Source of the DNA: Hirsutella rhossiliensis
Taxonomy: Eukaryota > Ascomycota > Sordariomycetes > Hypocreales > Ophiocordycipitaceae
Direction: 5' to 3'
Assembly (NCBI RefSeq): GCF_020360975.1
Contig: NW_025408676.1
Location: forward strand, 2,294,001-2,358,000
Length of the DNA: 64,000 nt
The notes below the pieces were generated by a model that saw only the letters and a program-made list of their open reading frames with translations, was not told the DNA's origin and did not search any database. The position numbers and the translations under genes were made by a program. This document shows positions 9,331-21,281 of this stretch, piece by piece; the stretch's first letter is position 1, and each line of letters begins with the position of its first letter.

Positions 9331-12300
9331 CTTCTAAAGGAAGCTATGTTTATTAGTCTTATAGATAAAGACCTACTTATAGCTAAGGACCTGTTTTCCT
9401 CTTACTTTTTCCTTAGGACCTCTTGAAAGACCCTATCTCTTTATATAATGCTAGGTAGTCTTTCTAGGCCTAGAAAACTAGTCTCTAAAAGGTGTTTTTC
9501 TAGCTGCTTTTAGTTTACTAGTAGGTCTAGGAGGTCTCTTTATATACCTTCCTTGCTAATAGTAGCTAAAAGCCGGCCTGCTATAAATGCTCTATAGGAA
9601 CCGTCTTCTATAAGCGTTAGATAGAAGTCGGAAAAACAATCGAAATAAGGGAGAGGTTAGTCTTCTTTATATCGGGCCCTATACCTTCCTTTGCTTCTCG
9701 AAGCAGGGATAAAAAGGCAGCTAGGTAATCCTTCTAGAGAGGTGCCTTTCCTACCCCCTTAGGGGTCGAGATAGGAAGACTAACTAAAAAGCTGCTTCTA
9801 GATCTTCTTCTTACGGAGGAGGCATAGGTAGGCAGGCGTATTTTAGCTCTACCGCTTTCCTATAGTCTCCTTCTTCGTTTAGATTATCTAATCTAGCAGC
9901 TTCCTCTTTAAAGTCGGCGTTATCCTCGACTACTTTAACGTCGGTTTCTTCTTTTATTTCCTTGTCTAAGGCCTCTTCTTATAACTATTAGGAAGGGGGG
10001 ATTTAGATCTTTTAAATTAGCTAACGTTATAAGAGTAAGAGGGGCTATTAATCCCTCTTTCCGTCGAAGAAGCTAGATTTATCGAAAATTATATCCCTAG
10101 TTAAAATAACCTTTTATAAAAGAGGAATCTAGATCTAGAAGATATTTATAGAATTATAGCCGATAAGGTAACTAATAAAGGCTCTAGGATTAAGCTTTCT
10201 TTTCTTCTTCCTTTTTAGCTATATATAGGTAGTTATAGCGTATGCCTTATAGCCGTAGGCACGAAGGTAGACTAGCGAGGCCCTCTTCTTCGTAAAGAGC
10301 TCGAGGGGGGATTTCTAGTCTATCCCTTAGTTTAGTTCCCTAAGGTCCTTAGGGTCCCTAGGGGTCCGGTTCTAAAGGTAATAAGCGGTCTTAACGACTT
10401 CCCTCTAAAGGTCGTATAGAAGCCTTATAGTAAGTCTTATTATACGGCCCTTTCTATTATAGCACCCCTAATCTTTCTGCCCTCCGTTCTAGGCCTAGGT
10501 ATTTAGTGCTAATAGGAGGGTAAAATGCCCTTTTAAAGCTAATTTAAGATATCCTTCGTAAATAGCTCTCCGTTAAACCGTATCTTCTTTACCTCGTAGC
10601 TAAAGTAGGATTTTATCTAGTTAACGAAGTCCCGAGGAGTAGACTAGTTATACTTACTTAGGTAGGTCCGTAAGAAATAAAAAAACATTACCTTAACGAA
10701 GCTTTCTTAATTCCTTAGAGACGTCGGTCTAGTCGACCTAAATTTCCTTATATAGCTAGTCCGGCCGTAAAGGGGTTCGTCTAGAAATTCGTCTCTTAGT
10801 CTTTCCTTAGCCGTAGTATTCGTATTCGACGGTCTTTAGGCCCCTTATTCGTACGCCTTATTATTAGCCTAGCTTATATAAAGCTAGGGGCCCGCAACTA
10901 AGTCGTGCGTGCTAAAGACCGTCTCCTTAGGCTGCTAGAAGAGGGTCCTTTAAACCTACCCTCCTTCGAGCAGGGAAAGCTAACTTCGAGAGATTCCTTC
11001 CTAAGGATAGGTCGGAATTCGAGAATAAATTAACCGAATTTCTCCTCGATAAGCCTAATAGTCTAATTCTTCTAGACTAGCCTTATAGGCTTAGACGTTA
11101 TATCCTAAAAGATTCCTTTCTCTCGAAGAAAGCGGAAGGAAATTAGGCTCGTTAAGAATCGAGGCAAAAGCTACCCTTTTCGTCGAAGAATTCGTATAGG
11201 CCCGTTAGGTAATTTTATCGTAAAATTTACCCTTCCGTATCCTCTATCTATACGGTTAATTCCCGGCAATAAGGTATTCCTCCGTGCCTTCTTAAAGGAC
11301 CGGAATCGTAAGAGAATATTATAGATATTAAGGGAAGCACTAGAGTTAAGGATAGCTGATTTTCGTAGGGGATAGTCGGAGGGTCCTAACGGGTGGTCTT
11401 ACTAATCCGTAGGGAAGATAAAGGCCGGATTTACTATACTAACGATTTTTCCTCGAATTTATAGTAGCGTCGTTAGTTACTATTTCTTAGTAACCCGAAT
11501 CTCGTCTATCTTCTTTTATAATAAGGGGTCCTCCTTAAGAGACTATTATACTATTTCTTATAGCCTCTTTAAAGGGTTAACTCCTTTAGGTCGGTTTTCC
11601 TCGAAGACCTACTAGTATTATAATAACCGATAGCCTAGGGATTTATAGGCTAGGCAGCCGTTTCGTTTAGTCTTTCGTTTCTTCGAGGAATCCTCGTCCC
11701 GATCTAGTAGGTCTGCTTAAAAACCCCCCCTTTTTACCCCTTATTGCTGATTTTAACGAGGTTCGATTTCGACTAGTTCCCTGACTTTTCGACTAACGGA
11801 CTAAAAGGTCTATTAGGGGACTAGTCGGGCCGGACGGACTAACGGGGCCGGGCCCGGAGCAGCAAGTAGAGCCGGGGCCGGGACTAGTGCAGCCGTTAAA
11901 GACAGGGTTAAGGCTCTCGAGGGAGGAGGAGCCAGAGGGGCAGCAGCCGTAGCAGTAGCAGCGGGGGCCGCAGCAATAAGGGCTGCAGCAGCTGCAGGGG
12001 CAGTAGGTCGAGCTGTCTAGGTCGAGTGCTAGCTACGAAGGAATAAGACTGCTTACTATTATACTCTAGCAGCCTCTTTATTTAGTTCCCGGCTAGCTTC
12101 TTAAAAGATAGTTAAGTAACCGTTACTAATAAGCTTTATTAGCAGAGATATATCCTATAGCTACTAGCCGGAAAGAGCTTCTATTAGGAAGTATTAGTTA
12201 GCTTCCTCGAGGATTTCTTCCTACTTAGCTAGCTACGAAGAAGCTAGTAGGTTCCTAGCAGAAAAGACTCCTAGGTATACCGTATAGGTCTTCCTAATAC

Positions 12301-12860
12301 GGTTAGTTATATAGCCCCTCGAGGGAGCTATCGAGGTCTTAAGCTTTAAAAGCTACTGCCTAGGAGTCTCTTCTTCTTAAAGAGATTAGCTTTATAGCAC
12401 TAATAGATTCCGTTATTACCGCACGAGCAGTAGTTAGTAGCTTTGTCTCGTAAAGGTATTCCTTACGGTAACTCTTATAGTTACCTAAGGTAGTAGAAAA
12501 GCTCTACTATACGGAGGTTAGCTTAGAGAGAGGAAGCTCCTTCTATAAATTCCGTTGCTCTAGGATAAAAGGGGCTCGAGAGGGTCCTACTTATTAGAAG
12601 ATTAAATTATAGATAGTTCTATCTATACGAGCCCATAGCTCCTTTACCTACTTATCCTAATCTTAGGGCTCTATAAGAATCGTCCTACGGACCGTAGGGG
12701 CAGCAGAGGAATCGTTTTTCGATATTATTATAGGGAAGGGTAGAAAAGTCGGTTAAAAATCGGCTTTTCTAGTAAGAGGTAAAAGGCTACGAGGATATAA
12801 GAAAGGTGCCTTTATAGCAGCCGGAAGGTATAGGAATACTATTCCTCCCGGGCTTATAAC
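9331..12860 (-). pseudogene. RIP-mutated copia gag-protease-integrase region
   Basis: Remainder of the element between reverse transcriptase and the 5' LTR. Around 11850-12020 the minus strand is rich in GCN and CCN codons and reads as an Ala/Pro-rich segment, probably gag or a linker. Integrase and protease are expected here from the order of copia domains, but I could not point to their catalytic residues through the RIP stops. Confidence 0.5.
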
Positions 12861-13327
12861 TCTCGCGAAGAGAGATATAAGAAGTATATATAAAATATAT
12901 AAAGGTAAAAGTAGAAGTAAGGGGTCGGATAGGCAGGGCAGAGATATTTAATTCTTATAGGGGCAGTAATTATAGTAAGGGAGTAATTATTATATTACCT
13001 TAATTCTCCTTCTTTCCTTTATCTAACGCCCCTCTTTATACCTATCTAGCATCTTAATTAATAAAGAAGATCCTGCTTAAAGAAGCTACTAATATCCTCT
13101 TAACTACCGAGCTTTTTACCGGTTTTTCCCCTCCTTTCTAGCCGTTACCGGTATATCCGTCTTATCTCTCGCTACCTCTATAGGAAGCTATCGCTACTTC
13201 TACTTCCCCTCTTACCCCTACCCTCCTCCTTTTAGCTTCTTCTTTAAAACCTATTTTTTAGCTTCCTTAGTTCCCCTTACTAAGGGATATCTCTAAGAAC
13301 TATAAAATTAAGCTACGCTTCGCAATA
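12861..13327 (-). repeat. LTR of RIP-mutated copia (5' LTR in element orientation)
   Basis: 467 bp partner of 7134-7594. It is followed by the target duplication AGTAT at 13328-13332. Confidence 0.85.
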
Positions 13328-13332
13328 AGTAT

Positions 13333-15155
13333 TAATAGGAAGAAGGGACTTAACGCGCTTATAGATACTAGCTATAATTACTATACTATAGTAAGTAAGA
13401 GAGTAATAATAAAGTTATAAATACCTCTCGCTAATAAGAAGAGAAGATAATTAAGGCTATTCTTAAAAGATATTCTAGCCCTATAGATAAAAGGAATTAT
13501 AGTATTTAAAATAGATATTAACGGCTATATAGAATAAACTTTTATATATATAGTCCTTAAGCTAAGCTACGATATATTCCTAAGGAGGCTATAGATAAAG
13601 AAGAACTAAGTAATATATAACGTAGCGGGGATTAGATTTAGTATAGTAAGGCTAAGATCTAAATAGGCCTATAAGGATCGGAAGTAGTAAAGAAGGTAAA
13701 ATAGATTTAAGGGGAAAGGATTATTAGCGCGGTAGTATTTATAGCGGAATATTAAAGGGAGAGGGCGGTAAGGGATAATAAAGGAAGATAGAGGATAGTT
13801 AATATCTAAGTAATTACGATAAAGGATATAAAGAGAGCGCTCTAGCTAAAGATAGCGGTATACTTAGCGGACTATATCTTAAAGTAAGCGCTAGATATAT
13901 ACCTAGACCTCTTTATACCTAAAAAGGCTTTAAAGATACCCTTATATAGGCTAAGGGTAAACTATAAGATTAACTTAATACTAGATAAGGATAAGGTAGA
14001 GCCCCCCTTACTATAAGGACCCCTTTATAATATATTAAGGGAAGAACTCTTAATACTAAGGAAGACCTTAAGCGAGCTAATAGAGGTAAACCTAATCCGC
14101 TTAAGTAGCTCCTTAGCCGCGGCCTTAGTACTCTTTACCTAAAAGTTAAATAGTCGCTTATAATTTTACTATAACTACTAAGCCTTAAAAGCGATTATAA
14201 AAAAGGATAAGTACGCGCTACCCTTAATTATAAAGATATTATAAATACTTATAAAGGTAAAGTAGTTTATAAAGCTTAACGTTATAGTAGTATTTTATAA
14301 GATTTAGATAGTAAAGTACTATAAGTTTAAGATAGCCTTTTAAATAAAGTTTAAATTATTTAAGTAATAGGTATACTTATTTAGCTTAATAGGGACGCTA
14401 GCTACCTTTTAATAATATATTAATAAGGTACTAAGGGAATACCTATATAAGTTTATTATAGTATATATAGATAACGTTTTAATCTACTTATTAAGGTCTC
14501 TTTAAAACTACTAATAAAAGGTAGTAAGGGTACTTTAAAAGCTATAAAAGGCAGGCCTAACGCTAGACTTAAAGTAGTATAACTTTATAATAAATAAGGT
14601 TAAGTACTTAAGCTTTATTATATAAGTAAAGGGTAAAGTTTAATATAACCTAGAGAAGATCTAAGTAATATAGATATAGTAGGTACCTTAGAATATAAAA
14701 GGAGTCCGGAGCTTCCTTAGCTTCGCGAACTACTACTAAGTCTTTATACTACTCTATATAAAGGTATTAGTATACCTAGATAGCCTTTATAAAAAAGGCG
14801 CGATCTTTAAGTAGATAGATAAGTACTAAGTAGTATTTAAGTTTATTTAAAACGCCTTTTATAACGCCTTAATACTATAACTTTATAACTTAAAAAGAGA
14901 AATATACCTAGAAGCAAACTAATTTAAATATATAATAAGGGGGGCGCTAATATAGATAGGGCCGGATAGTATATAATACTTAGTAGGATTCTTCTTAAAG
15001 AGACTAAACCTAGCGGAGTATAACTACTTAATCTATAATAAGGGGATACTTATAATTATATAGTACTTAGACTTTTAAAGAGTAGAACTTTAAAATATAC
15101 TTACTTTTATAATACTAACTAACTATAATAACTTAAGGCATTTTATAATAAAGAA
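13333..15155 (+). pseudogene. RIP-mutated Ty3/gypsy protease-reverse transcriptase-RNase H
   Basis: Continues the older gypsy after the copia insertion. Protease-like text starts at 13333 (ALIDTS near 13355, with the flap region near 13560). Reverse transcriptase follows from about 13880, with PLYNILREELLILRKTLSEL readable at about 14022-14081. The catalytic box at 14464-14475 reads YIDN instead of Y-x-D-D, so the second metal-binding aspartate has become asparagine by a G to A change. Connection and RNase H text runs to 15155. Stops are frequent and almost all TAA/TAG. The relic is cut at 15160 by the younger gypsy element and resumes at 21287. Confidence 0.78.
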
Positions 15156-15160
15156 GAAGT

Positions 15161-15354
15161 TGTGACGGCCTAGCACCGTCACACCCCCTTTGCATACATG
15201 ACCCACATGTTGCTGAGCCAACGGCCCACACGTACGGAAGGCATATTTAGGGAGAGGACACCCAGTTGTATTGTTCTGTTCTCCTTTCTCTTCTTCAGAG
15301 CAGAATCTTCGTAATAGAGTCCACAGCCTTCTGGCTCAGTCCGTGACCGTCACA
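15161..15354 (+). repeat. 5' LTR of young gypsy
   Basis: TGTGACGGCC...CCGTCACA, 194 bp. The first and last bases form a short inverted repeat. A weak A/T box (catatttagg) lies near 15242. Confidence 0.93.
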
Positions 15355-15446
15355 CTATTCTGCTCTCTACCACGCCATCGCTGCCGAGCGATTCATAAGA
15401 ACGCCACGACTTTACCCCATGCCAAGACTGCGCTCGGCCGGCCCAC

Positions 15447-16760
15447 TTGAACAGGACACGGCCCTCCATAGATCGCAGCTCCCGACCCGTCTTACCAAGC
15501 ATCGAAGATCAAGACCAAGACCAAGACCAAGACCAAGACCAAGACCAAGACCAAGACCAAGACCAAGACCAAGATCAAGATCAATACCAAGACCAAGACC
15601 AAGACCAAGACCAAGACCAAGATCAAGACCGAGATCAAGACCAAAGAAACAGTTCAGGGACCATCGAATCGCACATAACCATCCAGGAAGGACAGGGACC
15701 TAAAATGGCTGACAGAACCAATCAGGAGGGCAGCAGCGGCTTGTTCACCGAATTGTCTCCCGAGCAGAGACAGCAATTAACCGACCACATCAGCCGAGAA
15801 GTGGCCCGTTTGGTCGCCCAAGTACGAGTGACCGAGCCAAGAGACAGCCAATATGGTGAAGATGAAGTCAGCACACCAGGCCAACGGGAAGGAACAGCCT
15901 TTGACGACCGCGAAGAATTCCGGCCGTCAGGATATGCGGCCCTTTTAGCCTTCCGGAGATATGAGTCGATGGATGGCACCAACCCAAACTATAGAGAGGG
16001 ACGGAAACGTCGGGGAGAGAAACCCACCATGTTCTCCGGCGAAGGACTCCTCGTTTGAAAGCTGGATTAAGCAAGTAGAGGGCAAGTTCGAGGAGGACAA
16101 CGATACTTTCGCCTCTGAGAAGACGCGGATCAACTTCGTGATTACGCGTCTCGAGGGCACCGCGTATAAGACCGTAGAAGGACGCCACCACTCGCTGACT
16201 CGGCCTTTCACAACATTGGCCGAACTAATCCAGGTCCTCCAGACAGCGCACACAAACCCAAACAAAGGCGCCGACGCCCGCGCCCAGCTGCGTGTCTGCA
16301 AATACGATTGGAAGAAGGACTTCAATATTTTCTTGGGAATTCAACTCCATGTACGAGGCGGCGGGGTACCAACCTTCAATGCAGAAACAGACCCTGTGGG
16401 ACTCTCTTCCTGCTCCGGTCAACCAAGCGGTGGTCGAGAGGGTCTACGATACGAAAGTGCGCTACGAGGACTTCTGTGAGTCAGCACAGCACCAGGTGTT
16501 CGTGGCCCGCCACAACTTTTCCGAAGCGCAAAGAAGCGCAACCACTCTAGTAGTAGTGGTGCCCGAGGGTTCGGAACAATGGCGGCAACCGTAACAATGC
16601 CCGTGGTCGCCACCGGGAACAAACTGGCAACGAAGGGCTAGCCGGGAAGCTGGAGGGAACCGTATCTCCGAGGAAGAGAGGGAACGTCGCCGCATCAATA
16701 ACCTGTGCTACCGGTGCGGAGAATCTGGGCATATCGCCCCATTCTGTCGCACCCGCAACA
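15447..16760 (+). pseudogene. Ty3/gypsy gag with Asp-Gln repeat and CCHC knuckle, frameshifted
   Basis: Gag precursor of the young gypsy, forming the cytoplasmic virus-like particle. The frame starts at 15447, goes through a (Asp-Gln)n tract, then an acidic helical region ending in MFSGEG near 16029. A one-base shift moves to the capsid core (SFESWIKQVEGKFEEDN near 16049). A second shift leads into EFNSMYEAAGYQPSMQ near 16335. The zinc knuckle CYRCGESGHIAPFC (CX2CX4HX4C, all ligands intact) lies at about 16706-16747. Three frames must be joined to read the whole protein. Sequencing indels are an alternative explanation to genuine decay. Confidence 0.8.
15505..15648 (+). repeat. AAGACC hexanucleotide tandem array inside gag
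   Basis: About 20 tandem copies of the hexamer aagacc with a few variants (aagatc, aatacc, gagatc). In the gag frame it encodes alternating Asp-Gln. The next frame encodes alternating Arg-Pro and is open for 94 codons. Confidence 0.9.
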
Positions 16761-16950
16761 ACAACACCCGGAAAGGCAACCACGAAGACCGTGGAGAGCA
16801 GGCGGCCCCAGTCAGCGCAGCGACAACCAACACCGCCACGGGCAAGGGCAAGGTTTGCGACCCAGACTCGAGCAGTTCGGAGTCGGAAAACGAGTAGGCC
16901 AGGACAAAGTCTCGTTCCTGGCCGACTTGGTGTCTGTGATTGGAGCGGCG

Positions 16951-17300
16951 GATTTGGACAGACTCATAGGGGGCAAACAGCTGACAATCTCATCTCGCCT
17001 TAAATTGAACAACATGTCTATTCTCATTCGTGCCCTTGCAGACACCGGAGCGAGTATGTATCTCGCCATTAACCATAGGTTAGCGAGAAGAGCGGCCTCA
17101 CAACTTGGGGCCCAGAGGAAGAGGCTTGATCAGCCAATTCACCTAAAGGATTACGCGGGAGTCAAGCACAAACACCCGATCAAGGAGGTTTTTATGGACT
17201 TCGAGATTGATGGACGACTCTAAAGAACTTACCATTCTTGGTCGTCCGGATGGACTACGACATCATCATTGGCAGGAAATGGTTTGAACAACACAGGGTC
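16951..17300 (+). pseudogene. Ty3/gypsy aspartic protease region
   Basis: Protease of the young gypsy, which would cut the Gag-Pol precursor. The active-site motif ADTGAS is at about 17038-17055, preceded by a hydrophobic strand (SILIRAL). The flap and C-terminal strand (MDYDIIIGRKWFEQH) is found at 17250-17293 after a stop and frame change at 17221-17238. The region from 17300 to 18040 is a long linker, rich in charged residues, with no domain I recognise. Confidence 0.75.
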
Positions 17301-18049
17301 GCCGTTGCGCCTGGACTCAGGAAACTTCTCTGGTCATCAGGACGGGAAGGCGCGACGAGATTATCGGGCCGAAGACGAGACAGTCTGGGGAAGCCGTCCT
17401 GGCGAAACCCGACGATTCCAACCACGCGAGTCGACGCCGATAATCCGCAGCAAATCCGCGCTGTTTCCGGTACGGAGCCTATCCAAGGAAGGGGGAAAAC
17501 GGACGACCAAGAGGACGTCATCCGTGACTGTGGTCGCCTTGCTACCGACCAGCGTCTGGCCGGCCAGGAGAGCAATGCCGGCGGGCCGCCAACGTGTTCG
17601 GCACAAGCGCAAGCCCCAAGAATTCATGAACTAGCGTCTCCGGGAGCAAAGGGGACCCAAGTCGACCAGAGTCAATTGCCACAGGATGGACCACCCCACG
17701 ACCACGACTCTGCAGGCCGACGGGGTGGTTGCCAGCTTTCTAAACCCGCAACAGGACCGGGAACTTCAGGGCTGCTGACAGCCCGCCTTAAGGGAATTCA
17801 GAGTGCATCGCGCCTCGGAGAATTGGCTCGAAGAAGTGTTACGGTGGCTCACGTGAACCCGCAAACGCCAGAGATGCCTAAGGTACCACCGAAGGACACC
17901 CGCCCAGTTATCCCACTTCCACGGGGTGAGGATGACGAGACGGTCCGCCTGATCAAAGAGAAACTCCCGACCCCGCTGGGCCATCTGGCTGGATTTTTCT
18001 CGAAGAAGGAGTCTAACCAGTTGCCTCCTCTCCGCGGCCCAGGAGGGAC

Positions 18050-19410
18050 ATGAAGATCTACCTGACCAAGCCATTGCCAGAGCGTTCGAGAGGTGTCTAC
18101 CGCAACCCACATCATCTAGACGAACTACTCCGAAAGACGATTCAAGATTACCTGGACAAGGGTTTCATCGAGAGCTGCTGGCCTGGATTTGCCTCACCAG
18201 CCTTCTTTGTGCCCAAGGGTGACATGGGCATAGATCGAGATTCGTGATCGACTACCGGGACCTCAACGACGCCAGTGCAAAGATGAAGTACCCCATGCCT
18301 CTGTTAGAAGATACCCTGGTAAAACTAGCAAGCGCCAAGTTTTTTACAAAAATCGACATCCGTCAAGCCTTCCATAGGTTGCGAATGGCCCTCGAAAGTA
18401 TGGATCTGACGGCATTTCGGTGCCGGCTGGGAACTTTCCGTTGGAAGGTGATGCCCTTTGGGCTGACGAACGGCCCAGCAATCTTTCAATGCTTTATCAA
18501 CGACTGCCTGAGGGATATCCTGGACATCTACTGCAGTTCGTACGCCGACGACATCCTGATCTATTCAGAGTCGGCCGAGGAAAACGTGCGCCAGACCGAG
18601 GAAGTCATTCGACGACTGGCAGCGGCAGGCCTACAGGGCGACATCAAGAAGAGCTCCTTTGCGTCACCGAGGTGGATTACCTCGGGCTGGTGATTAAGGC
18701 GGGGGAAGGTATCGCCCTTGACCCTAAGAAGAAACAGGCCATCCTTGAGTGGAGGCTGTCGGACCTAAAATCTACGAAAGCCATCCGATCTTTCCTCGGA
18801 TTGGTTAACTTTGTCCGACGCTTCTCGAAAGAAGTAAGCGAGCTGGCGCACCCGCTCAACGAGCTCCTAAAAAAAGGGGCAATCTTCAAGATCGGCAAGC
18901 AAGAGGAAGCGGCTTTTGAAGCACTCAAGGAAGCCCTGGTCCGAGCTCCCGGAATGGGCTTCTGGAAGATAGGCGCCCTGACTCGGATAGAGACTGATGC
19001 GTCAAAGCATTCGGTAGGCGCCACCGCTTTACAACAACAGAACGACAACTCATGGAAGCCGGTGGCCTACTTCTCCAAGACCTTGTCGTCAACAGAGACG
19101 GTATGGCCTATCCAAGACCGAGAATTCCTCGCCATCATCCGCGCCCTAGAAGAGTGGAGGCCAGAGCTGGTTGGGGCCCTTTGAAGTAGTAACGGACCAT
19201 GAAGCTCTCAAGTACTTTGCGACAAAGCGGGTTTTATCATCTCGACAAGCCCGTTGGGCACAGATTCTGTCGGAATTTGACTACAAGATGACATACCGAC
19301 CCGGGAAGGAGAACATAATTGCAGATGCCCTGTCCCGGAAAAGCGAGAACTTCGAGACCGTCAGAGCCAGAGACCTGGATTCCCGCACCATGGAACTGGT
19401 CCCGAACGAT
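18050..19410 (+). pseudogene. Ty3/gypsy reverse transcriptase-RNase H
   Basis: RT opens at about 18050 (PHHLDELLRKTIQDYLDKGF), crosses a one-base shift near 18240, and continues with MIDYRDLNDASAKMKYPMP. The first catalytic region FTKIDIRQAFH and the YADD box (SSYADDILIY, near 18537) are intact. Another shift near 18680 leads to YLGLVIKAGEG and the connection domain. RNase H follows with IETDASKHSVGATAL near 18989, then a shift near 19180 to VVTDHEALKYF and GKENIIADALSRK near 19306. All metal-binding residues I could check are present, and only frame continuity is lost. Confidence 0.85.
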
Positions 19411-21046
19411 CGGGTACCCGCAGAAGTTCTCGAGGAGACACATGTCGAAGCTGCTCCCCTAGACATCGCGGCAAATTCTGAGGACCGCGGCCCAGCAGTA
19501 CCTGGGGAGGCACCAGCCGGAGTGTTCCTTGTGGAGCTGATTGTCCGGGAAAATGAGAAACAGATTCCCAAGGAGGACCGGCGGAAGGGAGATCGTATCT
19601 GGGTGCCGGAGTACTCGTCAGAAGGGCTCGCACTGCGAACTGCCTTAATCCGGGAAGTCCACGAACCCAAATCAAGGGTCATCCCGGGAAGAACAAGATG
19701 AAGGCGATGCTGCGGCCGTTCTATTACTGGCCACGTATGGATGAGGATCTCGCGCGCTACGCACGCAATTGCCAGGCATGCCGTAGGAACAAGGTGTGGA
19801 AAGATAAGTCACCTGGATTGCTCCATTCGTTGCCCGTCCCAGAGGAACCTTGGCATACCGTGCTGGTGGACGGAAAGGACATGCCGAATGATCGAAATGG
19901 ATTCGACTACGTTTGACGTTCATCTGCAAGCTGAGCAAGCTGATTCTCACGATTCCGGGAAAAAGACAGACACCGCCGAAAGACTGGCTGCGATATTACC
20001 GCCGCGTGTTTGGTCACCTCGGTCTACCGAAGATTTGGCTCTCGGACAACGGACCACAGTTCATTTCGAAATTCATGGCCAAGGTCAACGAGATGACGGG
20101 AACAGAGCACAAATTCGGCAGTGCCTACCATGCGCAGACTCAAGGAGGCGTGGAGATTACCAACCAGTATCTTGACCAACGCTTGACGTTTTACGTGTCG
20201 TATTTTCAAGACGATTGGAGTGAGCATCTGGCGGCGTTAGACTTCGCGCATAACTCCACGCCGCACGACTCAACAGGCATGACTCCGATCGAGGCCTCCC
20301 AAGGGCGAGCACCCCACGCGGCTTTCGTTCATATAGCGACCGACAAGCAGGTCGGGGATTGGACCGACGCCCAAAAGGCAGCCAAGGACTTTGTGAATCG
20401 AGCCAAGAAAGTTTGTTCGCTGGCAAAAAGGAACGTGGAAGCGGCTCAAAGGCGCCAGGAACGATCAGCCAATTTGAAGAGAAGAGTGCCCGATTTTGAT
20501 GTCGGTGACTGGGTGTTTGTTTCGAAAAGGGGCTGGTCAACTGACAGGCCAACAACGCGGCTAGATTCTAAGAACGCGGGTCCGTTCAGAATCGTGGCAA
20601 AAAGGGGTCACTCATTCGAGCTGGACCTACCCAAAGGCATGAGGGTGGCAAAGGTGCTGCATGCCGACCGGTTGAGAAGGGCTGCGCGAGACCCGCTGCC
20701 GGGACAGCAGGTGGAAGCTCCGCCGGCCGAGATGATTAACGGCGAGCCAGAGTACGAGGTGGCGAAAATATTGTCGTCAAGGATCTCAAGGGGGAAATTA
20801 CAGTACCGAGCCGAGTGGGCAGGACAGGACCCTGACGAGCTATACTACGACGCTGAAGGGTTCAAGAATGGTGCCGCAGCTCTCAGGCGGTTCCACGACG
20901 AATATCCCGAGGCACCTGGACCGCCTGTACGATTGGCAGAATGGCTGCTAGCCGCTGCGGAAGACAGGTGGGCAGAGAGTCACAACGATGACAACAAGGC
21001 TGTCGGCCGTGGGCATGAGCGACGGCGACTGCGACGACACTCGTGA
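19411..21046 (+). pseudogene. Ty3/gypsy integrase with C-terminal chromodomain
   Basis: Integrase of the young gypsy. The N-terminal zinc-binding part lies at about 19655-19800 (HEP...YYWPRMDEDLARYARNCQAC). A one-base overlap at 19913-19916 switches frame into the longest piece, 19913-21046. It carries the catalytic-core aspartate in WLSDNGPQFISKF and then the AYHAQTQGGVEITNQYL box, whose glutamate is kept. A basic linker leads to the chromodomain EPEYEVAKILSSRISRGKLQ near 20749 with the aromatic YRAEWAG segment. In chromoviruses the chromodomain steers integration to marked chromatin, here presumably heterochromatin, in line with insertion into RIP-mutated DNA. Confidence 0.87.
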
Positions 21047-21088
21047 GGAGCCATCTCCACCGTTGGTGTTCGACGGCTTTAGGGGTAG

Positions 21089-21281
21089 TGTGACGGCCTA
21101 GCACCGTCACACCCCTTTGCATACATGACCCACATGTTGCTGAGCCAACGGCCCACACGTACGGAAGGCATATTTAGGGAGAGGACACCCAGTTGTATTG
21201 TTCTGTTCTCCTTTCTCTTCTTCAGAGCAGAATCTTCGTAATAGAGTCCACAGCCTTCTGGCTCAGTCCGTGACCGTCACA
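21089..21281 (+). repeat. 3' LTR of young gypsy
   Basis: 193 bp, the same as the 5' LTR except for one C less in the run near the start. The target duplication GAAGT follows at 21282-21286. Confidence 0.93.

Larger units (their letters stand above)
7134..13327 (-). mobile_element. RIP-mutated Ty1/copia LTR retrotransposon (6.2 kb)
   Basis: Bounded by LTRs at 7134-7594 and 12861-13327 with the 5-bp target duplication AGTAT at 7129-7133 and 13328-13332. The coding strand is minus: RNase H lies near the left LTR, reverse transcriptase in the middle, and an alanine/proline-rich gag-like region near the right. It inserted within the gag-protease region of the older gypsy element, and both carry RIP. 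Its LTR end (TGTCGCGAAGC reading on the minus strand, after allowing for RIP) and RT/RNase H text resemble the copia element at 48.6-55.0 kb, so the two belong to related lineages. Confidence 0.88.
15161..21281 (+). mobile_element. Young Ty3/gypsy chromovirus (6.1 kb), not RIP-mutated
   Basis: LTRs of 194 and 193 bp (15161-15354, 21089-21281) differ only in the length of one C run. The target duplication GAAGT lies at 15156-15160 and 21282-21286. Internal order is gag with zinc knuckle, protease, reverse transcriptase, RNase H, integrase and C-terminal chromodomain, which is the Ty3/gypsy chromovirus layout. It landed in the RNase H region of the RIP-mutated gypsy and still has normal CpA/TpG content, so it arrived after that RIP episode. 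The coding region is split by several single-base frameshifts although the LTRs are almost identical. Confidence 0.93.

Noticed and set aside
15419..15703. 94-codon Arg-Pro repeat frame as an antimicrobial or DNA-binding peptide
   Set aside because: It is the shifted reading of the AAGACC array inside gag. The Asp-Gln frame continues into recognisable gag, so this one is a shadow.
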